A stretch of DNA of 56,436 nt. Source: Clostridium guangxiense (GTDB taxonomy: Bacteria; Bacillota; Clostridia; Clostridiales; Clostridiaceae). Each line of letters opens with the position of its first letter. Position 1 is the first letter of the stretch. The notes under the pieces were generated by a model that had not been told where the DNA came from, searched no databases, and worked only from the letters and a program-made list of their open reading frames with translations. The stretch is from contig NZ_JAJNKE010000027.1 of NCBI RefSeq assembly GCF_021043395.1, positions 1 to 56,436 of the forward strand. Direction: 5' to 3'. A program made the position numbers and the translations under genes. Shown piece after piece: positions 42,313 through 52,593 of this stretch.

Positions 42313-43701
42313 TTGATAAATAAGGTTATAGAAACTATAGAAAGAAACTCTATGTTTAATAAGGGAGATAGGGTCGTAGCCGCTGTTTCTGGAGGCCCTG
42401 ATTCTATTTGCCTTCTTCATCTTTTAAATTCTATTAAAGATAGGTTTGGCATAGAAATCTGCGCAGCTCATGTTAATCATTGCCTAAGGGGCGCAGAAGC
42501 CGATGAAGATGAAGGGTTCGTAAGAGCGTTTTGTAAAAAACTACATATAGATTTTTATGTAAAAAGAATTGATGTAAATAAACTTGCTAAAGAAAAAAAA
42601 TTATCTAGTGAACTTGCTGGAAGAGAAGCAAGGTACGATTTCTTTGAAGAAGTAAGAAAAAAGTTTTGTGGAAATAAGATAGCAATTGCACATAATGCCA
42701 ATGATAGGGCTGAGACAATCCTTATGAGGATAATAAGAGGTACTGGATTGGATGGGATGGTAGGTATAAAACCAATAAGAGATGAAGTCTTTGTAAGACC
42801 ACTTATAAATATAAGCAGAGCTGAGATAGAAAAGTACTGCTTTGACAATGAGATTTCTCCAAGAATAGACAAGACAAATCTTGAGAGGTTATATACGAGG
42901 AATAAAATTAGATTAGATTTAATACCTTACATAATGAGTAATTTTAATGAAGATGTAGTGGCATCCTTGAATAGATTAGGTGATATTGTAAGCATCGATA
43001 ATGACTATATGCAAAAAATTGCAGATAAAAAATACAATAATTATTGTTATCGTGGTAAGAAAAATATTATAATAAAAAAAGAAGCTTTTTGTGAGCATGA
43101 AGCTATTTTGTCAAGGATACTAAGAAGAGCCATAAGTGAGCTGACTGGAAATGTATATAATATTGAAAAAAAACATATATCAGATGTAATTCATATTGAA
43201 AAAATAGGAACAGGTAAAAAGGTTGATCTCCCTAATAATATTGTTGCACGCAATAATTATGGAGATATTTGTTTTGAAATTAAAGAAAATGATATTATGG
43301 ATAGTAAGAAAATATATGAGGCAAGCATAGAAAATTTAGATGTAATATCGTTTGGTGGTTTTAAATTCGAATTTACGCTGCTAAAGAGTAAAGTTAGCGT
43401 AAAACTAAATCAAGATGATTATGTGAAGTATTTCGATGTGGATAAGGTAGGAAAAAGTATAAACATAAGATATAGAATTGATGGTGATAAATTTAAGCCC
43501 CTTGGCATGAAAAGCTATAAAAAGCTTAAGGATATATTTATTAATCTTAAAATACCACGTGAAGATAGGATAAAAATTCCACTTGTATGCTTTAACGGAG
43601 AAATAGGATGGATTGTAGGGCATAAAATAAGTGAAGATTTCAAAATAGATGATAAAACAAAAGCAATTTTAAAAATAAAAGTTGAAAGAGAGGATAACTA
43701 A
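42313..43701 (+). CDS. tilS: tRNA(Ile)-lysidine synthase
   Basis: A 462-residue enzyme that changes C34 to lysidine in tRNA-Ile(CAT), so that it reads AUA. The PP-loop AVSGGPDSICLL (about 24-35) binds ATP; HVNHCLRGAEADEDE and AHNANDRAETILMRIIRGTG are family motifs, followed by the C-terminal TilS domain. The start is TTG 42313 after GGGAG, rather than GTG 42298. Its stop overlaps the hpt start by one base (TAATG), so the pair is coupled, as in Bacillus. Confidence 0.95.
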   Translation: MINKVIETIERNSMFNKGDRVVAAVSGGPDSICLLHLLNSIKDRFGIEICAAHVNHCLRGAEADEDEGFVRAFCKKLHIDFYVKRIDVNKLAKEKKLSSELAGREARYDFFEEVRKKFCGNKIAIAHNANDRAETILMRIIRGTGLDGMVGIKPIRDEVFVRPLINISRAEIEKYCFDNEISPRIDKTNLERLYTRNKIRLDLIPYIMSNFNEDVVASLNRLGDIVSIDNDYMQKIADKKYNNYCYRGKKNIIIKKEAFCEHEAILSRILRRAISELTGNVYNIEKKHISDVIHIEKIGTGKKVDLPNNIVARNNYGDICFEIKENDIMDSKKIYEASIENLDVISFGGFKFEFTLLKSKVSVKLNQDDYVKYFDVDKVGKSINIRYRIDGDKFKPLGMKSYKKLKDIFINLKIPREDRIKIPLVCFNGEIGWIVGHKISEDFKIDDKTKAILKIKVEREDN

Positions 43702-44237
43702 TGAGGGAAGACATTGAAAAAATATTGATTGATGAGGAGCAAATAGGTAAGAAAATTAAAGAAATTGGTAACAATATAAGTAGAGACTATAAAGGAAAAG
43801 ATCTTATACTTATAGGAGTGCTAAAAGGTTCAGTAATGTATATGGCTAATCTTGCTAAAGAAATAGATATTCCATGTACAATGGATTTTATGTCAGTATC
43901 AAGTTATGGTAATTCCACAACTTCATCAGGAGTAGTGAAAATATTAAAAGATTTAGATGCTAGTGTTGAAGGAAAAGATGTATTAATAGTAGAAGATATA
44001 ATAGATTCAGGAATTACTCTTAAATATCTTCAAAAATATCTTAGAGCTAAAAATCCAAATAGTGTAGAAATAACAACACTTTTAAATAAGCCAGAAAGGA
44101 GGAAGGCTGATATAGATGTAAAATATATAGGATTTGAAGTTCCAGATTATTTTTTAGTTGGATATGGACTTGATTATGCTGAAAAGTATAGAAACTTGCC
44201 TTACATAGGTATTTTAAAGGAAGAAATTTATAAATAA
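43701..44237 (+). CDS. hpt: Hypoxanthine-guanine phosphoribosyltransferase
   Basis: A 178-residue purine-salvage enzyme that joins hypoxanthine or guanine to PRPP. LIGVLKGSVMYMANLAK and VEDIIDSGITLKYLQ (the PRPP loop) are typical, and the C-terminal DYFLVGYGLDYAEKYRNLPYI segment is well conserved. It is coupled to tilS by a 1-nt overlap; ftsH follows after its own promoter. Confidence 0.96.
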   Translation: MREDIEKILIDEEQIGKKIKEIGNNISRDYKGKDLILIGVLKGSVMYMANLAKEIDIPCTMDFMSVSSYGNSTTSSGVVKILKDLDASVEGKDVLIVEDIIDSGITLKYLQKYLRAKNPNSVEITTLLNKPERRKADIDVKYIGFEVPDYFLVGYGLDYAEKYRNLPYIGILKEEIYK

Positions 44238-44252
44238 TTAATATATATTTTA

Positions 44253-44281
44253 TTGTAAACAAAAATGTGTTGTGATACAAT
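44253..44281 (+). promoter_or_regulatory. Promoter of ftsH
   Basis: TTGTAA at 44253-44258 and TACAAT at 44276-44281 are 17 nt apart, 40 nt before the GTG start. Confidence 0.65.
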
Positions 44282-44320
44282 CTTAAAATAACTAACTATA
44301 CATAGAGAGGGGGGCCTAGA

Positions 44321-46129
44321 GTGAAAAAAATTTCTAGTGCTACGGTCTGGATTGTAGCAATTATATTGTTTATTGCAGCTATATTTGCGTTGTCTCAACA
44401 AGGAAAAAGCAGCAATATAATAAGTTTTAATGAATTTCAAAAAGAATATACTCAGAATAATATAAAGAGCTTCCAAATGAAAGATGATAAGATGACAGTT
44501 GATGGAAAACTAAAGGATGGAAGAACTTTTGAAACAGTTGTACCACTTGAAAGATTAGATCAATTTCTTTCAGATCATCCTAATAATGGAGAAGTTGAAG
44601 AGTCTTATGTACCTCCAACAAATGTTCCAGCTTGGTTTAGCTGGATACCCAATATACTACTCATATTAATGATGGTAGTACTTTGGGTTATGTTTATGCA
44701 GCAAGCCCAAGGTGGTGGAGGAAAAGGTGTCATGGGTTTTGGAAAGAGTAAAGCTAAAATGACATCACCAAATGATACGAAAAAGCGAATAACCTTTGAA
44801 GACGTTGCAGGCGCCGATGAGGAAAAGGCAGAACTTGAAGAAGTAGTTGACTTTTTAAAGCAGCCTAAAAAATATATGGAAATGGGTGCAAGGATACCTA
44901 AAGGTGTTCTTTTAGTAGGACCACCAGGAACTGGAAAAACTTTACTTGCCAAAGCTGTTTCTGGAGAAGCAGGAAGACCATTTTTCAGCATATCTGGTTC
45001 TGATTTTGTTGAAATGTTTGTTGGTGTTGGTGCTTCAAGAGTAAGAGATTTATTTGAACAGGCAAAGAAAAATGCTCCATGCATAGTTTTCATAGATGAA
45101 ATTGATGCTGTAGGTAGACAGAGAGGTGCAGGACTTGGTGGTGGTCATGATGAAAGAGAACAGACACTTAACCAACTTCTTGTTGAAATGGATGGTTTTG
45201 GAGTAAATGAAGGAATAATTGTGATTGCAGCTACTAACAGACCAGATATACTTGATCATGCGCTTTTAAGACCTGGTAGATTTGACAGACAGGTTTTTGT
45301 AGGTGCACCAGATGTTAAAGGCAGAGAAGCAGTATTAAAAGTTCATTCAAAGAATAAGAAACTTGATCCTGATATTAAACTTGACGTACTTGCCAAAAGT
45401 ACACCTGGCTTTACAGGAGCTGATCTTGAAAACTTAATGAATGAAGCAGCACTTTTAGCTGTTAGAGATAAAAAAACTTCAATAGGAATGACTGAACTTG
45501 AAGAAGCAGTTAAAAGAGTCATAATGGGACCAGAAAAGAAGAGTAGAGTAATAGATGAAGAAGATAGAAAACTTACAGCTTATCATGAAGCAGGTCATGC
45601 AGTTTTAGGAAGATTACTTCCAAATGGAGATCCTGTTCATCAAGTAAGTATAATTCCTAGAGGTATGGCTGGTGGTTATACAATGCATCTTCCAGAGAAA
45701 GATAGTTCTTATATGTCTAAGAGCAAACTTCTTGATGAGATGGTTGGTCTTCTTGGAGGAAGAGTTGCAGAAAAACTTGTAATTGGAGATATAAGTACTG
45801 GAGCTAAGAGCGACATAGAAAGAGCAACAAGTATTGCAAGAAAAATGGTTATGGAATATGGTATGAGTGAAGAACTTGGTACTATTAGCTTTGGTAAAGA
45901 TCAAGATGAAGTATTTCTTGGAAGAGATCTTGGAACAAATAGAAACTTTAGTGAGGAAATTGCAGCTAAAATTGACAGCGAAATCAAAAAATTTATTGAT
46001 GATGCATACATGAGCGCTGAGAAGTTACTTAAGGAAAACATGTCAAAGCTTGATGGTGTGGCAAAAGCACTTCTTGAAAAAGAAAAAATTGAAGCTGATG
46101 AGTTTGAGGAGATATTCCAAAACAGTTAA
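44321..46129 (+). CDS. ftsH: ATP-dependent zinc metalloprotease FtsH
   Basis: A 602-residue membrane AAA protease that degrades short-lived and misassembled membrane proteins. Two transmembrane helices (about 7-24 and 106-127) flank an extracytoplasmic region. The AAA domain has Walker A GPPGTGKT (200-207), Walker [12 protein letters not shown] and the second-region-of-homology arginines. The protease domain has the zinc motif HEAGH (422-426). The start is GTG 44321 after GAGGGGGG. The length is slightly short of the usual 610-650 because of a brief C-terminus. Confidence 0.97.
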   Translation: MKKISSATVWIVAIILFIAAIFALSQQGKSSNIISFNEFQKEYTQNNIKSFQMKDDKMTVDGKLKDGRTFETVVPLERLDQFLSDHPNNGEVEESYVPPTNVPAWFSWIPNILLILMMVVLWVMFMQQAQGGGGKGVMGFGKSKAKMTSPNDTKKRITFEDVAGADEEKAELEEVVDFLKQPKKYMEMGARIPKGVLLVGPPGTGKTLLAKAVSGEAGRPFFSISGSDFVEMFVGVGASRVRDLFEQAKKNAPCIVFIDEIDAVGRQRGAGLGGGHDEREQTLNQLLVEMDGFGVNEGIIVIAATNRPDILDHALLRPGRFDRQVFVGAPDVKGREAVLKVHSKNKKLDPDIKLDVLAKSTPGFTGADLENLMNEAALLAVRDKKTSIGMTELEEAVKRVIMGPEKKSRVIDEEDRKLTAYHEAGHAVLGRLLPNGDPVHQVSIIPRGMAGGYTMHLPEKDSSYMSKSKLLDEMVGLLGGRVAEKLVIGDISTGAKSDIERATSIARKMVMEYGMSEELGTISFGKDQDEVFLGRDLGTNRNFSEEIAAKIDSEIKKFIDDAYMSAEKLLKENMSKLDGVAKALLEKEKIEADEFEEIFQNS

Positions 46130-46237
46130 TGCAATATAGGACTTTAAAAAATAAAATTCATTTTTCGTATTAGAATGAAGAAAAATTTTTCGTAGATGAA
46201 AAAATAGTGTTGAGAGAACAATTTAATAAATTTTAGA

Positions 46238-46324
46238 GGGTACATTTTAAAAAGACTTAGAAATTTCAATCTGTTTGAACCACAGTGAGTTATTGAAATT
46301 TGTTAGGATTTTTAAAATGTACCC
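46238..46324. repeat. Palindromic element, family C (copy 3)
   Basis: GGGTACATTTTAAAAA (46238) pairs with TTTTTAAAATGTACCC (46309-46324). Inside are TTTCAAT and GAGTTATTGAAA, the C-family tip. The stretch after it, CCTTTAGATTTATAAATTTTATTT, is shared with the copy at 15415. Confidence 0.75.
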
Positions 46325-46381
46325 CTTTAGATTTATAAATTTTATTTAATGTGATGAAACATTATTTTTTTACACTTATTG

Positions 46382-46390
46382 TGATATAAT
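46382..46390 (+). promoter_or_regulatory. Extended -10 promoter of fhs
   Basis: TGATATAAT (46382-46390) matches the extended -10 box. No clear -35 is present. Confidence 0.5.
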
Positions 46391-46421
46391 TAAAAAGTGA
46401 TTTTTGATAAAGCTATAAAAC

Positions 46422-46476
46422 GAAGGGAGGTTCCGCTGTTAAATATATATTGTTAGGATAACGGCGGTGTTTATTT
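46422..46476 (+). promoter_or_regulatory. Shine-Dalgarno, hairpin and start-site arrangement of fhs
   Basis: The strong Shine-Dalgarno GAAGGGAGG (46422-46430) lies 46 nt before the ATG. Between them is a hairpin, CCGCTGTTA/TAACGGCGG (46433-46467). With the hairpin folded, the effective spacing is about 11 nt. A stop codon inside the hairpin rules out an upstream in-frame start. Confidence 0.6.
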
Positions 46477-48147
46477 ATGAAAACTGATATTGAAATAGCT
46501 CAAGAAGCTAAAATGGAACCTGTAGTTAAAATTGCTAAAAATATTGGACTCACAGAAGATGATATTGACTTATACGGTAAATATAAATGTAAGATATCAC
46601 TTGATGTTTTACAAAAAAACAAGGACAAAAAAGATGGAAAGTTAATACTTGTAACAGCTATAAATCCAACTCCGGCGGGAGAAGGAAAATCAACTGTAAC
46701 TGTTGGACTTGGTGAAGCATTGTGTAAAATGAATAAAAACACTGTAATTGCATTAAGAGAACCATCGCTTGGACCTGTATTTGGAATTAAGGGTGGAGCA
46801 GCTGGCGGTGGATACGCGCAAGTGGTGCCAATGGATGATATTAATCTTCACTTTACAGGAGATATGCATGCTATAACTTCAGCAAATAATTTACTATGTG
46901 CTGCTATAGATAATCATATTCATCAAGGAAATCCTTTGAGAATAGATCAAAGGAGAATTGTGTTTAAAAGAGTCATGGATATGAATGATAGAGCACTTAG
47001 AAGTATAGTTGTAGGCCTTGGCGGAAAGGTTAATGGATTCCCAAGAGAAGATGGGTTTATGATTACAGTAGCATCTGAAATCATGGCAATATTATGTCTT
47101 GCAAATAATCTTATGGATCTAAAGGAAAGAATGGGGAATATACTTGTAGCCTATGACCTTGATGGAAATCCTGTATATTGTAAGGATTTAAGGGTTCAAG
47201 GAGCAATGGCTCTTTTAATGAAAGATGCTATAAAGCCTAATTTGGTTCAAACACTTGAAAATACTCCAGCAATAATACATGGAGGACCTTTTGCTAATAT
47301 AGCTCATGGATGTAATAGTATATTAGCTACTAAAATGGCATTAAAACTTGGAGATTATGCTGTAACAGAAGCAGGTTTTGGTGCGGATTTAGGAGCAGAA
47401 AAGTTCCTGGATATAAAGTGTAGATACGGCAATCTAAACCCAGATTGTGTTGTTATAGTTGCAACAATGAGAGCCCTTAAGCACCACGGAGGCGTTGCTA
47501 AGAATGAATTAAATACGCCTAATGTTGAGGCTCTTAAAAAGGGTATTTCAAATCTTGAAAAGCAAATTGAAAACATTAAAAAGTATGGTGTGCCTGTAGT
47601 TGTTGCTATAAATAAATTTATAAGTGATAGTGATGAAGAAGTTAAATACATAAAGGAATTCTGCAGTAAGCTAGGAGTTAAAGTTGCGCTTGCCGAAGTA
47701 TGGGAAAAAGGCGGAGAAGGTGGACTTGAACTTGCAAAACAAGTAATAGATGTACTTGAAAAAGAGAAGAGCAATTTCAAATGCTTGTATGATGAAAAGC
47801 TTAGTATAAAAGAAAAAATGAATATAATAGCAAAAGAAATATATGGTGCTGATAGTGTTGAATATACAACTCAAGCAGAAAAACAAGTAAAAGAAATAGA
47901 AAAGTTTAATTTGGATAAACTACCTATATGTGTTGCAAAGACGCAGTATTCATTATCAGATAATCCATCACTTTTAGGAAGGCCAGAAGGATTTAAAATA
48001 ACTGTAAAAGAAGTAAGGGTATCTAACGGAGCGGGATTTATAGTAGTGCAAACAGGAAATATAATGACTATGCCAGGACTTCCTAAAATACCAGCCGCTG
48101 AAAAAATGGATATATTTGAGGATGGTTCGATAGTTGGATTATTTTAA
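46477..48147 (+). CDS. fhs: Formate--tetrahydrofolate ligase
   Basis: A 556-residue enzyme that joins formate to tetrahydrofolate with ATP, supplying one-carbon units for purines and, in anaerobes, the Wood-Ljungdahl methyl branch. It starts [20 protein letters not shown], the family's conserved start, and has the ATP-binding loop [10 protein letters not shown] (about 64-73), [21 protein letters not shown] and the C-terminal [13 protein letters not shown]. The length is normal. The leader has a hairpin between the Shine-Dalgarno and the ATG. coaX follows 15 nt later, an unusual neighbour in Bacillus terms. Confidence 0.97.
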   Translation: MKTDIEIAQEAKMEPVVKIAKNIGLTEDDIDLYGKYKCKISLDVLQKNKDKKDGKLILVTAINPTPAGEGKSTVTVGLGEALCKMNKNTVIALREPSLGPVFGIKGGAAGGGYAQVVPMDDINLHFTGDMHAITSANNLLCAAIDNHIHQGNPLRIDQRRIVFKRVMDMNDRALRSIVVGLGGKVNGFPREDGFMITVASEIMAILCLANNLMDLKERMGNILVAYDLDGNPVYCKDLRVQGAMALLMKDAIKPNLVQTLENTPAIIHGGPFANIAHGCNSILATKMALKLGDYAVTEAGFGADLGAEKFLDIKCRYGNLNPDCVVIVATMRALKHHGGVAKNELNTPNVEALKKGISNLEKQIENIKKYGVPVVVAINKFISDSDEEVKYIKEFCSKLGVKVALAEVWEKGGEGGLELAKQVIDVLEKEKSNFKCLYDEKLSIKEKMNIIAKEIYGADSVEYTTQAEKQVKEIEKFNLDKLPICVAKTQYSLSDNPSLLGRPEGFKITVKEVRVSNGAGFIVVQTGNIMTMPGLPKIPAAEKMDIFEDGSIVGLF

Positions 48148-48162
48148 GGAGTGTAAATTATT

Positions 48163-48945
48163 GTGATATTGGTTTTAGATGTTGGAAATACAAATATAGT
48201 TTTAGGAGTATATGATGATAAAAAACTTGTAGCTGAATGGAGACTCGCAACAATGTCTGTAAGAACAGCTGACGAATATGGAATACAGGTTTTAAATCTT
48301 TTTCACCATGATAAGCTTAATCCAGATGATGTTGAAGGTGCTATAATTTCTTCAGTTGTTCCTAATGTAATGTATTCTCTCGAACATATGATAAGAAAGT
48401 ATTTTAAAATTTATCCAATAGTAGTAGGACCTGGAGTAAAAACTGGAATAAATATAAAATATGATAATCCTAGAGAAGTCGGGGCAGATAGAATAGTTAA
48501 TGCTGTGGCTGCCCATGAATTATATAAAAGATCTCTTATAATAATAGATTTTGGAACAGCTACTACATTTTGTGCGGTTAGAAAAAACGGTGACTATCTA
48601 GGTGGAGTAATATGCCCAGGAGTAAGAATATCTTCAGAAGCATTATTTCAAAAAGCTGCAAAGCTTCCTAGGGTAGAGCTTATAAAGACTCCTAGTTTAA
48701 TTTGTAAAAATACAATATCTAGTATGCAAGCAGGCATTGTCTATGGATATATAGGTCAAGTTGAATATATAGTGGAAAAAATGAGTAAAGAACTTATTGA
48801 ACTAGGAGAAGAAAAGCCATTTGTAGTTGCAACTGGAGGACTCGCTAAACTTATAAGTGAAGAATCGGATAAAGTTGATGTTATTAATCCTTTTATTACA
48901 CTTGAAGGACTTAGAATAATTTATGAAAAAAATAGAAGTAGGTGA
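48163..48945 (+). CDS. coaX: Type III pantothenate kinase
   Basis: A 260-residue kinase of the ASKHA fold that starts coenzyme A synthesis. [10 protein letters not shown] (6-15) is the phosphate-binding motif, and [15 protein letters not shown] and [11 protein letters not shown] complete the active site. Type III enzymes are not inhibited by CoA. The start is GTG 48163 after AAGGAGTG. The dusB reading frame begins 4 nt downstream of its stop. Confidence 0.95.
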   Translation: MILVLDVGNTNIVLGVYDDKKLVAEWRLATMSVRTADEYGIQVLNLFHHDKLNPDDVEGAIISSVVPNVMYSLEHMIRKYFKIYPIVVGPGVKTGINIKYDNPREVGADRIVNAVAAHELYKRSLIIIDFGTATTFCAVRKNGDYLGGVICPGVRISSEALFQKAAKLPRVELIKTPSLICKNTISSMQAGIVYGYIGQVEYIVEKMSKELIELGEEKPFVVATGGLAKLISEESDKVDVINPFITLEGLRIIYEKNRSR

Positions 48946-48949
48946 TTTT

Positions 48950-49915
48950 TTGAAAATATCGGGGCTTGAGTTTGAAAATAATGTATTTTTAGCTCCTATG
49001 GCTGGTGTTACAGATATTGCCTATAGAGAAATATGCAGAGAAATGGGATGCGGACTTACTTACACTGAAATGGTAAGTGCCAAAGCTCTATATTACGGAA
49101 GCGAAAAAACAGAAGAGCTATTTAGAATATCAGAAGAAGAGGGTACAGCTGCTGTTCAAATTTTTGGTAGTGAACCTCTTATTATGGCAAAATCATGCGA
49201 AATATTTAATAAAGACAATAGAATATGTATTATTGATATCAATATGGGATGTCCAGCACATAAGATAGTAAAAAATGGTGAAGGTTCAGCACTTATGAAA
49301 AATCCTAAATTGGCAGCTGAAATAGTAAGAGAAGTAAAAAAAGCTACTTTTAAACCAGTTACGGTTAAGTTTAGAAAGGCATTTGATGAAAATAGTATAA
49401 ACGCAGTTGATTTTGCAAAGATTATTGAAGAAGCTGGTGCAGATGCTGTAACAGTTCATGGGAGAACAGCTGTGCAAATGTATACGGGAAGGGCCGATTG
49501 GAATATTATAAAAGCTGTAAAAGATAATGTAACTATTCCTGTAATAGGGAATGGAGATGTATTTTCTCCAGAGGCTGGACTTAGATTGGTTAATGAAACA
49601 AACTGTGATGGAATTATGATCGCAAGAGGTGCGCTTGGAAATCCATGGATATTTAGTCAAATAGGGGAAAATATAAAAAATGGAACATATTCGCATCCAA
49701 GTGATGCAGAAAAAATAGATATGTGCATGAAGCATTATAAAACAGCCCTAAAGTATTATAATAAGAACAGAGTTGTTCGAGAAATGAGAAAGCAAGTAGC
49801 TTGGTACATAAAAGGAATAAAGAACTGTACAGAGATTAAATGTGACATCAATACAGCTAAGACCAGTGAAGAGGCAATAGAAATTTTAGAGGAATACAAA
49901 CAAAATTTATTATAA
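48950..49915 (+). CDS. dusB: tRNA-dihydrouridine synthase
   Basis: A 321-residue FMN enzyme that reduces specific uridines in tRNA. APMAGVTD near the N-terminus, the active-site MGCPAHKIVKNGEGSALM with the catalytic Cys, VHGRTAVQMYTGRADW and ARGALGNPWIF are family motifs. The frame opens at ATG 48923 inside coaX without a Shine-Dalgarno; TTG 48950 after AGGTG gives MKISGLEFENNVFLAPMAG, matching the usual start. It corresponds to Bacillus yacF, just upstream of lysS. Confidence 0.9.
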   Translation: MKISGLEFENNVFLAPMAGVTDIAYREICREMGCGLTYTEMVSAKALYYGSEKTEELFRISEEEGTAAVQIFGSEPLIMAKSCEIFNKDNRICIIDINMGCPAHKIVKNGEGSALMKNPKLAAEIVREVKKATFKPVTVKFRKAFDENSINAVDFAKIIEEAGADAVTVHGRTAVQMYTGRADWNIIKAVKDNVTIPVIGNGDVFSPEAGLRLVNETNCDGIMIARGALGNPWIFSQIGENIKNGTYSHPSDAEKIDMCMKHYKTALKYYNKNRVVREMRKQVAWYIKGIKNCTEIKCDINTAKTSEEAIEILEEYKQNLL

Positions 49916-49971
49916 ATATTGTAATTAAAAATTAAAAATGGAATAAATATATTGTAATATACAAATCAATA

Positions 49972-50000
49972 TTGACAATAATAAGGTGCTGCTTTATAAT
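49972..50000 (+). promoter_or_regulatory. Promoter of greA-lysS
   Basis: TTGACA at 49972-49977 and TATAAT at 49995-50000 are 17 nt apart, a consensus sigma-A promoter. Confidence 0.9.
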
Positions 50001-50062
50001 AACTTAAATCAATATATTTATGAGGGTTTAGACTTTAATCTTATGTAAAGGGGAGAATTATA

Positions 50063-50542
50063 ATGAGTGATGGAAAAAAGTATGTCATTACTTATTCAGG
50101 AGTAAAAAAATTAGAAGAAGAATTACAGTATTTAAAAACTACTAAAAGAAAAGAAATAACTGAAAAAATAAAATTAGCTCTTTCATTTGGTGATCTAAGT
50201 GAAAATTCTGAATATGATGAAGCTAAAAATGATCAGGCATTTCTCGAAGGAAAAATAGCTCAAATAGAGAACATGCTTAAAAATGCCGTAATTATAGATG
50301 AAAGCGAACTTAAGAACGATGTTGTGAGCGTTGGATCAAAAGTTAAAGTAATGGATTATGAATTTGATGAAGAGGTTTTATTTTCAATAGTGGGTTCCGC
50401 TGAGGCTGATCCTATGGAAAATAAGATATCAAATGAATCTCCAGTAGGTAGCTCTCTTATCGGCAAAAAAGTTGGAGATGTTGTAGAAGTTCAAGTTCCA
50501 GATGGCGTGAATAAATACAAAATATTGGACATAACAAGATAA
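50063..50542 (+). CDS. greA: Transcription elongation factor GreA
   Basis: A 159-residue factor that makes RNA polymerase cleave backtracked RNA. The N-terminal coiled coil (about 8-78) has [17 protein letters not shown] with the acidic tip residues, and the C-terminal FKBP-like domain ends with [29 protein letters not shown] precedes the ATG. lysS follows 15 nt later. Confidence 0.96.
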   Translation: MSDGKKYVITYSGVKKLEEELQYLKTTKRKEITEKIKLALSFGDLSENSEYDEAKNDQAFLEGKIAQIENMLKNAVIIDESELKNDVVSVGSKVKVMDYEFDEEVLFSIVGSAEADPMENKISNESPVGSSLIGKKVGDVVEVQVPDGVNKYKILDITR

Positions 50543-50557
50543 TTTGGAGGTGTAGTA

Positions 50558-52108
50558 ATGTCAAATGAAGAAAAGCAGTTGACAAAAGACGAAATTAAAA
50601 GGAGAAAGCTTGAAGCAAAAGCTGAGGCTGAAATGAATGATCTCTTAAGAGAGAGAAGACAAAAGTTAGAAGCGCTTCAGGCACAGGGTAAAGATCCTTT
50701 TGATGTATATAAGGTTGAAAGATCACATACGTCAGAACAAATAAGAGATGATTATGATAATTTAGAAGGAAAAGAAGTATCTGTTGCTGGAAGACTTATG
50801 TCTAAAAGAGTTCATGGAAAAGCAGGATTTTCTGATATATATGATAGATATGGAAAGATACAGTTATATATAAAAATAGATGATGTTGGAGAAGAAAAGT
50901 TAAAAGAGTATAAGACTTTTGATATAGGAGATCTCTTATCAGTTAAGGGTAAGGTGTTTAAAACAAAAACTGGTGAGATAACTTTACATATAACTGATTT
51001 TGAATTAGTAGCTAAGTCATTAAAACCACTTCCTGAAAAGTTTCATGGACTTAAAGATCCTGATTTGAAATATAGACAAAGGTATGTAGACTTAATAATA
51101 AATCAAGATGTAAGAGAAACATTTATGAAAAGAACAGCAATAATAAAAGCAATTAGGGAATTTTTGGATAATAAGAATTATATAGAGGTAGAAACACCAA
51201 TATTAGCAACTATAGCTAGTGGTGCATCTGCTAGACCATTTACAACACATCATAATGCTCTTAGCCTGGATATGTATTTAAGAATTGCAACAGAATTGTA
51301 TTTAAAGAGATTAATAGTTGGTGGATTTGAAAGAGTATATGAAATAGGAAAAGATTTTAGAAATGAAGGTATAGATGTAAGACATAATCCTGAATTTACT
51401 ATGATTGAATTATATGAAGCATATGCAGATTATAATGATATGATGGAAATTACAGAAAATATGGTTGCCTATGCTTGTAAAAAAGTAAATGGAACTACAA
51501 AAATAACATATGAAGGAACAGAAATAGATTTAACACCACCATGGAGAAGAATAACTATGGTAGATGCAGTTAAGGAATATGCTGGAGTAGACTTTAGTAA
51601 TGTAAAAACTGATGAAGAAGCAAGAACTATTGCAAAAGAAAAGCATGTTGAACTTAAAAAAGAACTGAAAGATTGTACAAAGGGCGATATCTTAAATGCG
51701 CTATTTGAAGAATACGGCGAAAAAAATATGATACAGCCAACATTTATATGCGATTATCCAGTTGAAATTTCACCTCTTACTAAGAAAAAGAGAGGAAATC
51801 CTGAATTTACTGAAAGATTTGAAGGATTTATATATGGAAGAGAAATATGTAATGCATATTCAGAATTAAATGATCCTATAGTTCAGAAGGAAAGATTTTT
51901 ACAGCAGCTTAAGGAAAGAGAACTTGGTGACGATGAAGCTTACATGATGGATGATGACTTCATAAATTCTCTTGAAATAGGTATGCCGCCAACAGGTGGT
52001 ATGGGAATGGGAATAGATAGGCTTGTAATGTTCCTTACAGATTCATCTTCAATAAGAGATGTAATACTGTTCCCTACAATGAAACCAGCTCCAAGTAAAG
52101 AACAATAG
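50558..52108 (+). CDS. lysS: Lysyl-tRNA synthetase, class II
   Basis: A 516-residue enzyme. A Lys/Glu-rich N-terminal extension (about 1-55) precedes an OB-fold anticodon-binding domain (about 65-170) and a class II catalytic domain with motif 2 [18 protein letters not shown] and motif 3 [12 protein letters not shown]. It charges tRNA-Lys. It is co-transcribed with greA. A long terminator follows. Confidence 0.97.
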   Translation: MSNEEKQLTKDEIKRRKLEAKAEAEMNDLLRERRQKLEALQAQGKDPFDVYKVERSHTSEQIRDDYDNLEGKEVSVAGRLMSKRVHGKAGFSDIYDRYGKIQLYIKIDDVGEEKLKEYKTFDIGDLLSVKGKVFKTKTGEITLHITDFELVAKSLKPLPEKFHGLKDPDLKYRQRYVDLIINQDVRETFMKRTAIIKAIREFLDNKNYIEVETPILATIASGASARPFTTHHNALSLDMYLRIATELYLKRLIVGGFERVYEIGKDFRNEGIDVRHNPEFTMIELYEAYADYNDMMEITENMVAYACKKVNGTTKITYEGTEIDLTPPWRRITMVDAVKEYAGVDFSNVKTDEEARTIAKEKHVELKKELKDCTKGDILNALFEEYGEKNMIQPTFICDYPVEISPLTKKKRGNPEFTERFEGFIYGREICNAYSELNDPIVQKERFLQQLKERELGDDEAYMMDDDFINSLEIGMPPTGGMGMGIDRLVMFLTDSSSIRDVILFPTMKPAPSKEQ

Positions 52109-52118
52109 TGTTTTAATA

Positions 52119-52171
52119 TAGATGGAAAGTTGAAAATTTATGAGAAATTGTGGCTTTCCATCTATGTTTTT
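52119..52171 (+). terminator. Intrinsic terminator after lysS
   Basis: TAGATGGAAAG and CTTTCCATCTA form a perfect 11-bp stem with a 24-nt loop, followed by TGTTTTTG. Confidence 0.8.
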
Positions 52172-52211
52172 GTCTAAACAAGAAAAAAATAAAAAAAACT
52201 CAAAAAAAGTA

Positions 52212-52239
52212 TTGCATTTTTTTAGATAGATGGTATAAT
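52212..52239 (+). promoter_or_regulatory. Promoter of tRNA-Asn
   Basis: TTGCAT at 52212-52217 and TATAAT at 52234-52239 are 16 nt apart, 31 nt before the tRNA. Confidence 0.7.
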
Positions 52240-52270
52240 AATATACGTGGTAAGCAAGACCGCAAAACAT

Positions 52271-52345
52271 TCCGCGATAGCTCAACGGTGGAGCACTCGG
52301 CTGTTAACCGATAGGTTGAAGGTTCGAATCCTTTTCGCGGAGCCA
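52271..52345 (+). tRNA. tRNA-Asn (anticodon GTT)
   Basis: Acceptor TCCGCGA/TCGCGGA, G discriminator, CCA encoded; the anticodon loop CTGTTAA gives GTT. 75 nt. Confidence 0.96.
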
Positions 52346-52377
52346 TTTTATTTTTTGATAATTCAATATGGATACAA

Positions 52378-52553
52378 TGATGAAGATGAGTAGTTGTGTG
52401 TTTTTTTAGAGAGATTGTGGTTGGTGAAAACAGTTAAAAATACATAGTGAAGTGGAGTCTTTGGAGTAATGATATAGTATAAAGTAGGGCTATTGCCAAA
52501 AAGGGTGGAACCGCGGAATTTTATTTCGTCCCTTTGAGGTGATAGCTTTTTTT
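52378..52553 (+). promoter_or_regulatory. Glycine-responsive T-box leader of glyS
   Basis: The T-box sequence AAGGGTGGAACCGCGG (52501-52516) is canonical. Upstream are stem I features: GAGTAG, AGAGAG, TTGGTGAAAA and GAGTCTTTGGAGT. A GGA triplet at 52454-52456 could be the specifier codon (inference). The bulge reads TGGA, which pairs with a U discriminator; tRNA-Gly has U73, so glycine specificity fits. GGGCTATTGCC (52487) and GGTGATAGCT (52538) form the terminator stem, followed by seven T residues. Uncharged tRNA-Gly should favour read-through. Confidence 0.9.
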
Positions 52554-52593
52554 GTACATAAAAATAAAAGATAAATTTTAGGAGGTAATTAAT

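Noticed and set aside
47355-47780. A 141-codon minus-strand frame inside fhs
   Set aside because: It lies entirely within the conserved fhs coding sequence, is Ser/Thr/Pro-rich from antisense codons, and has no Shine-Dalgarno.
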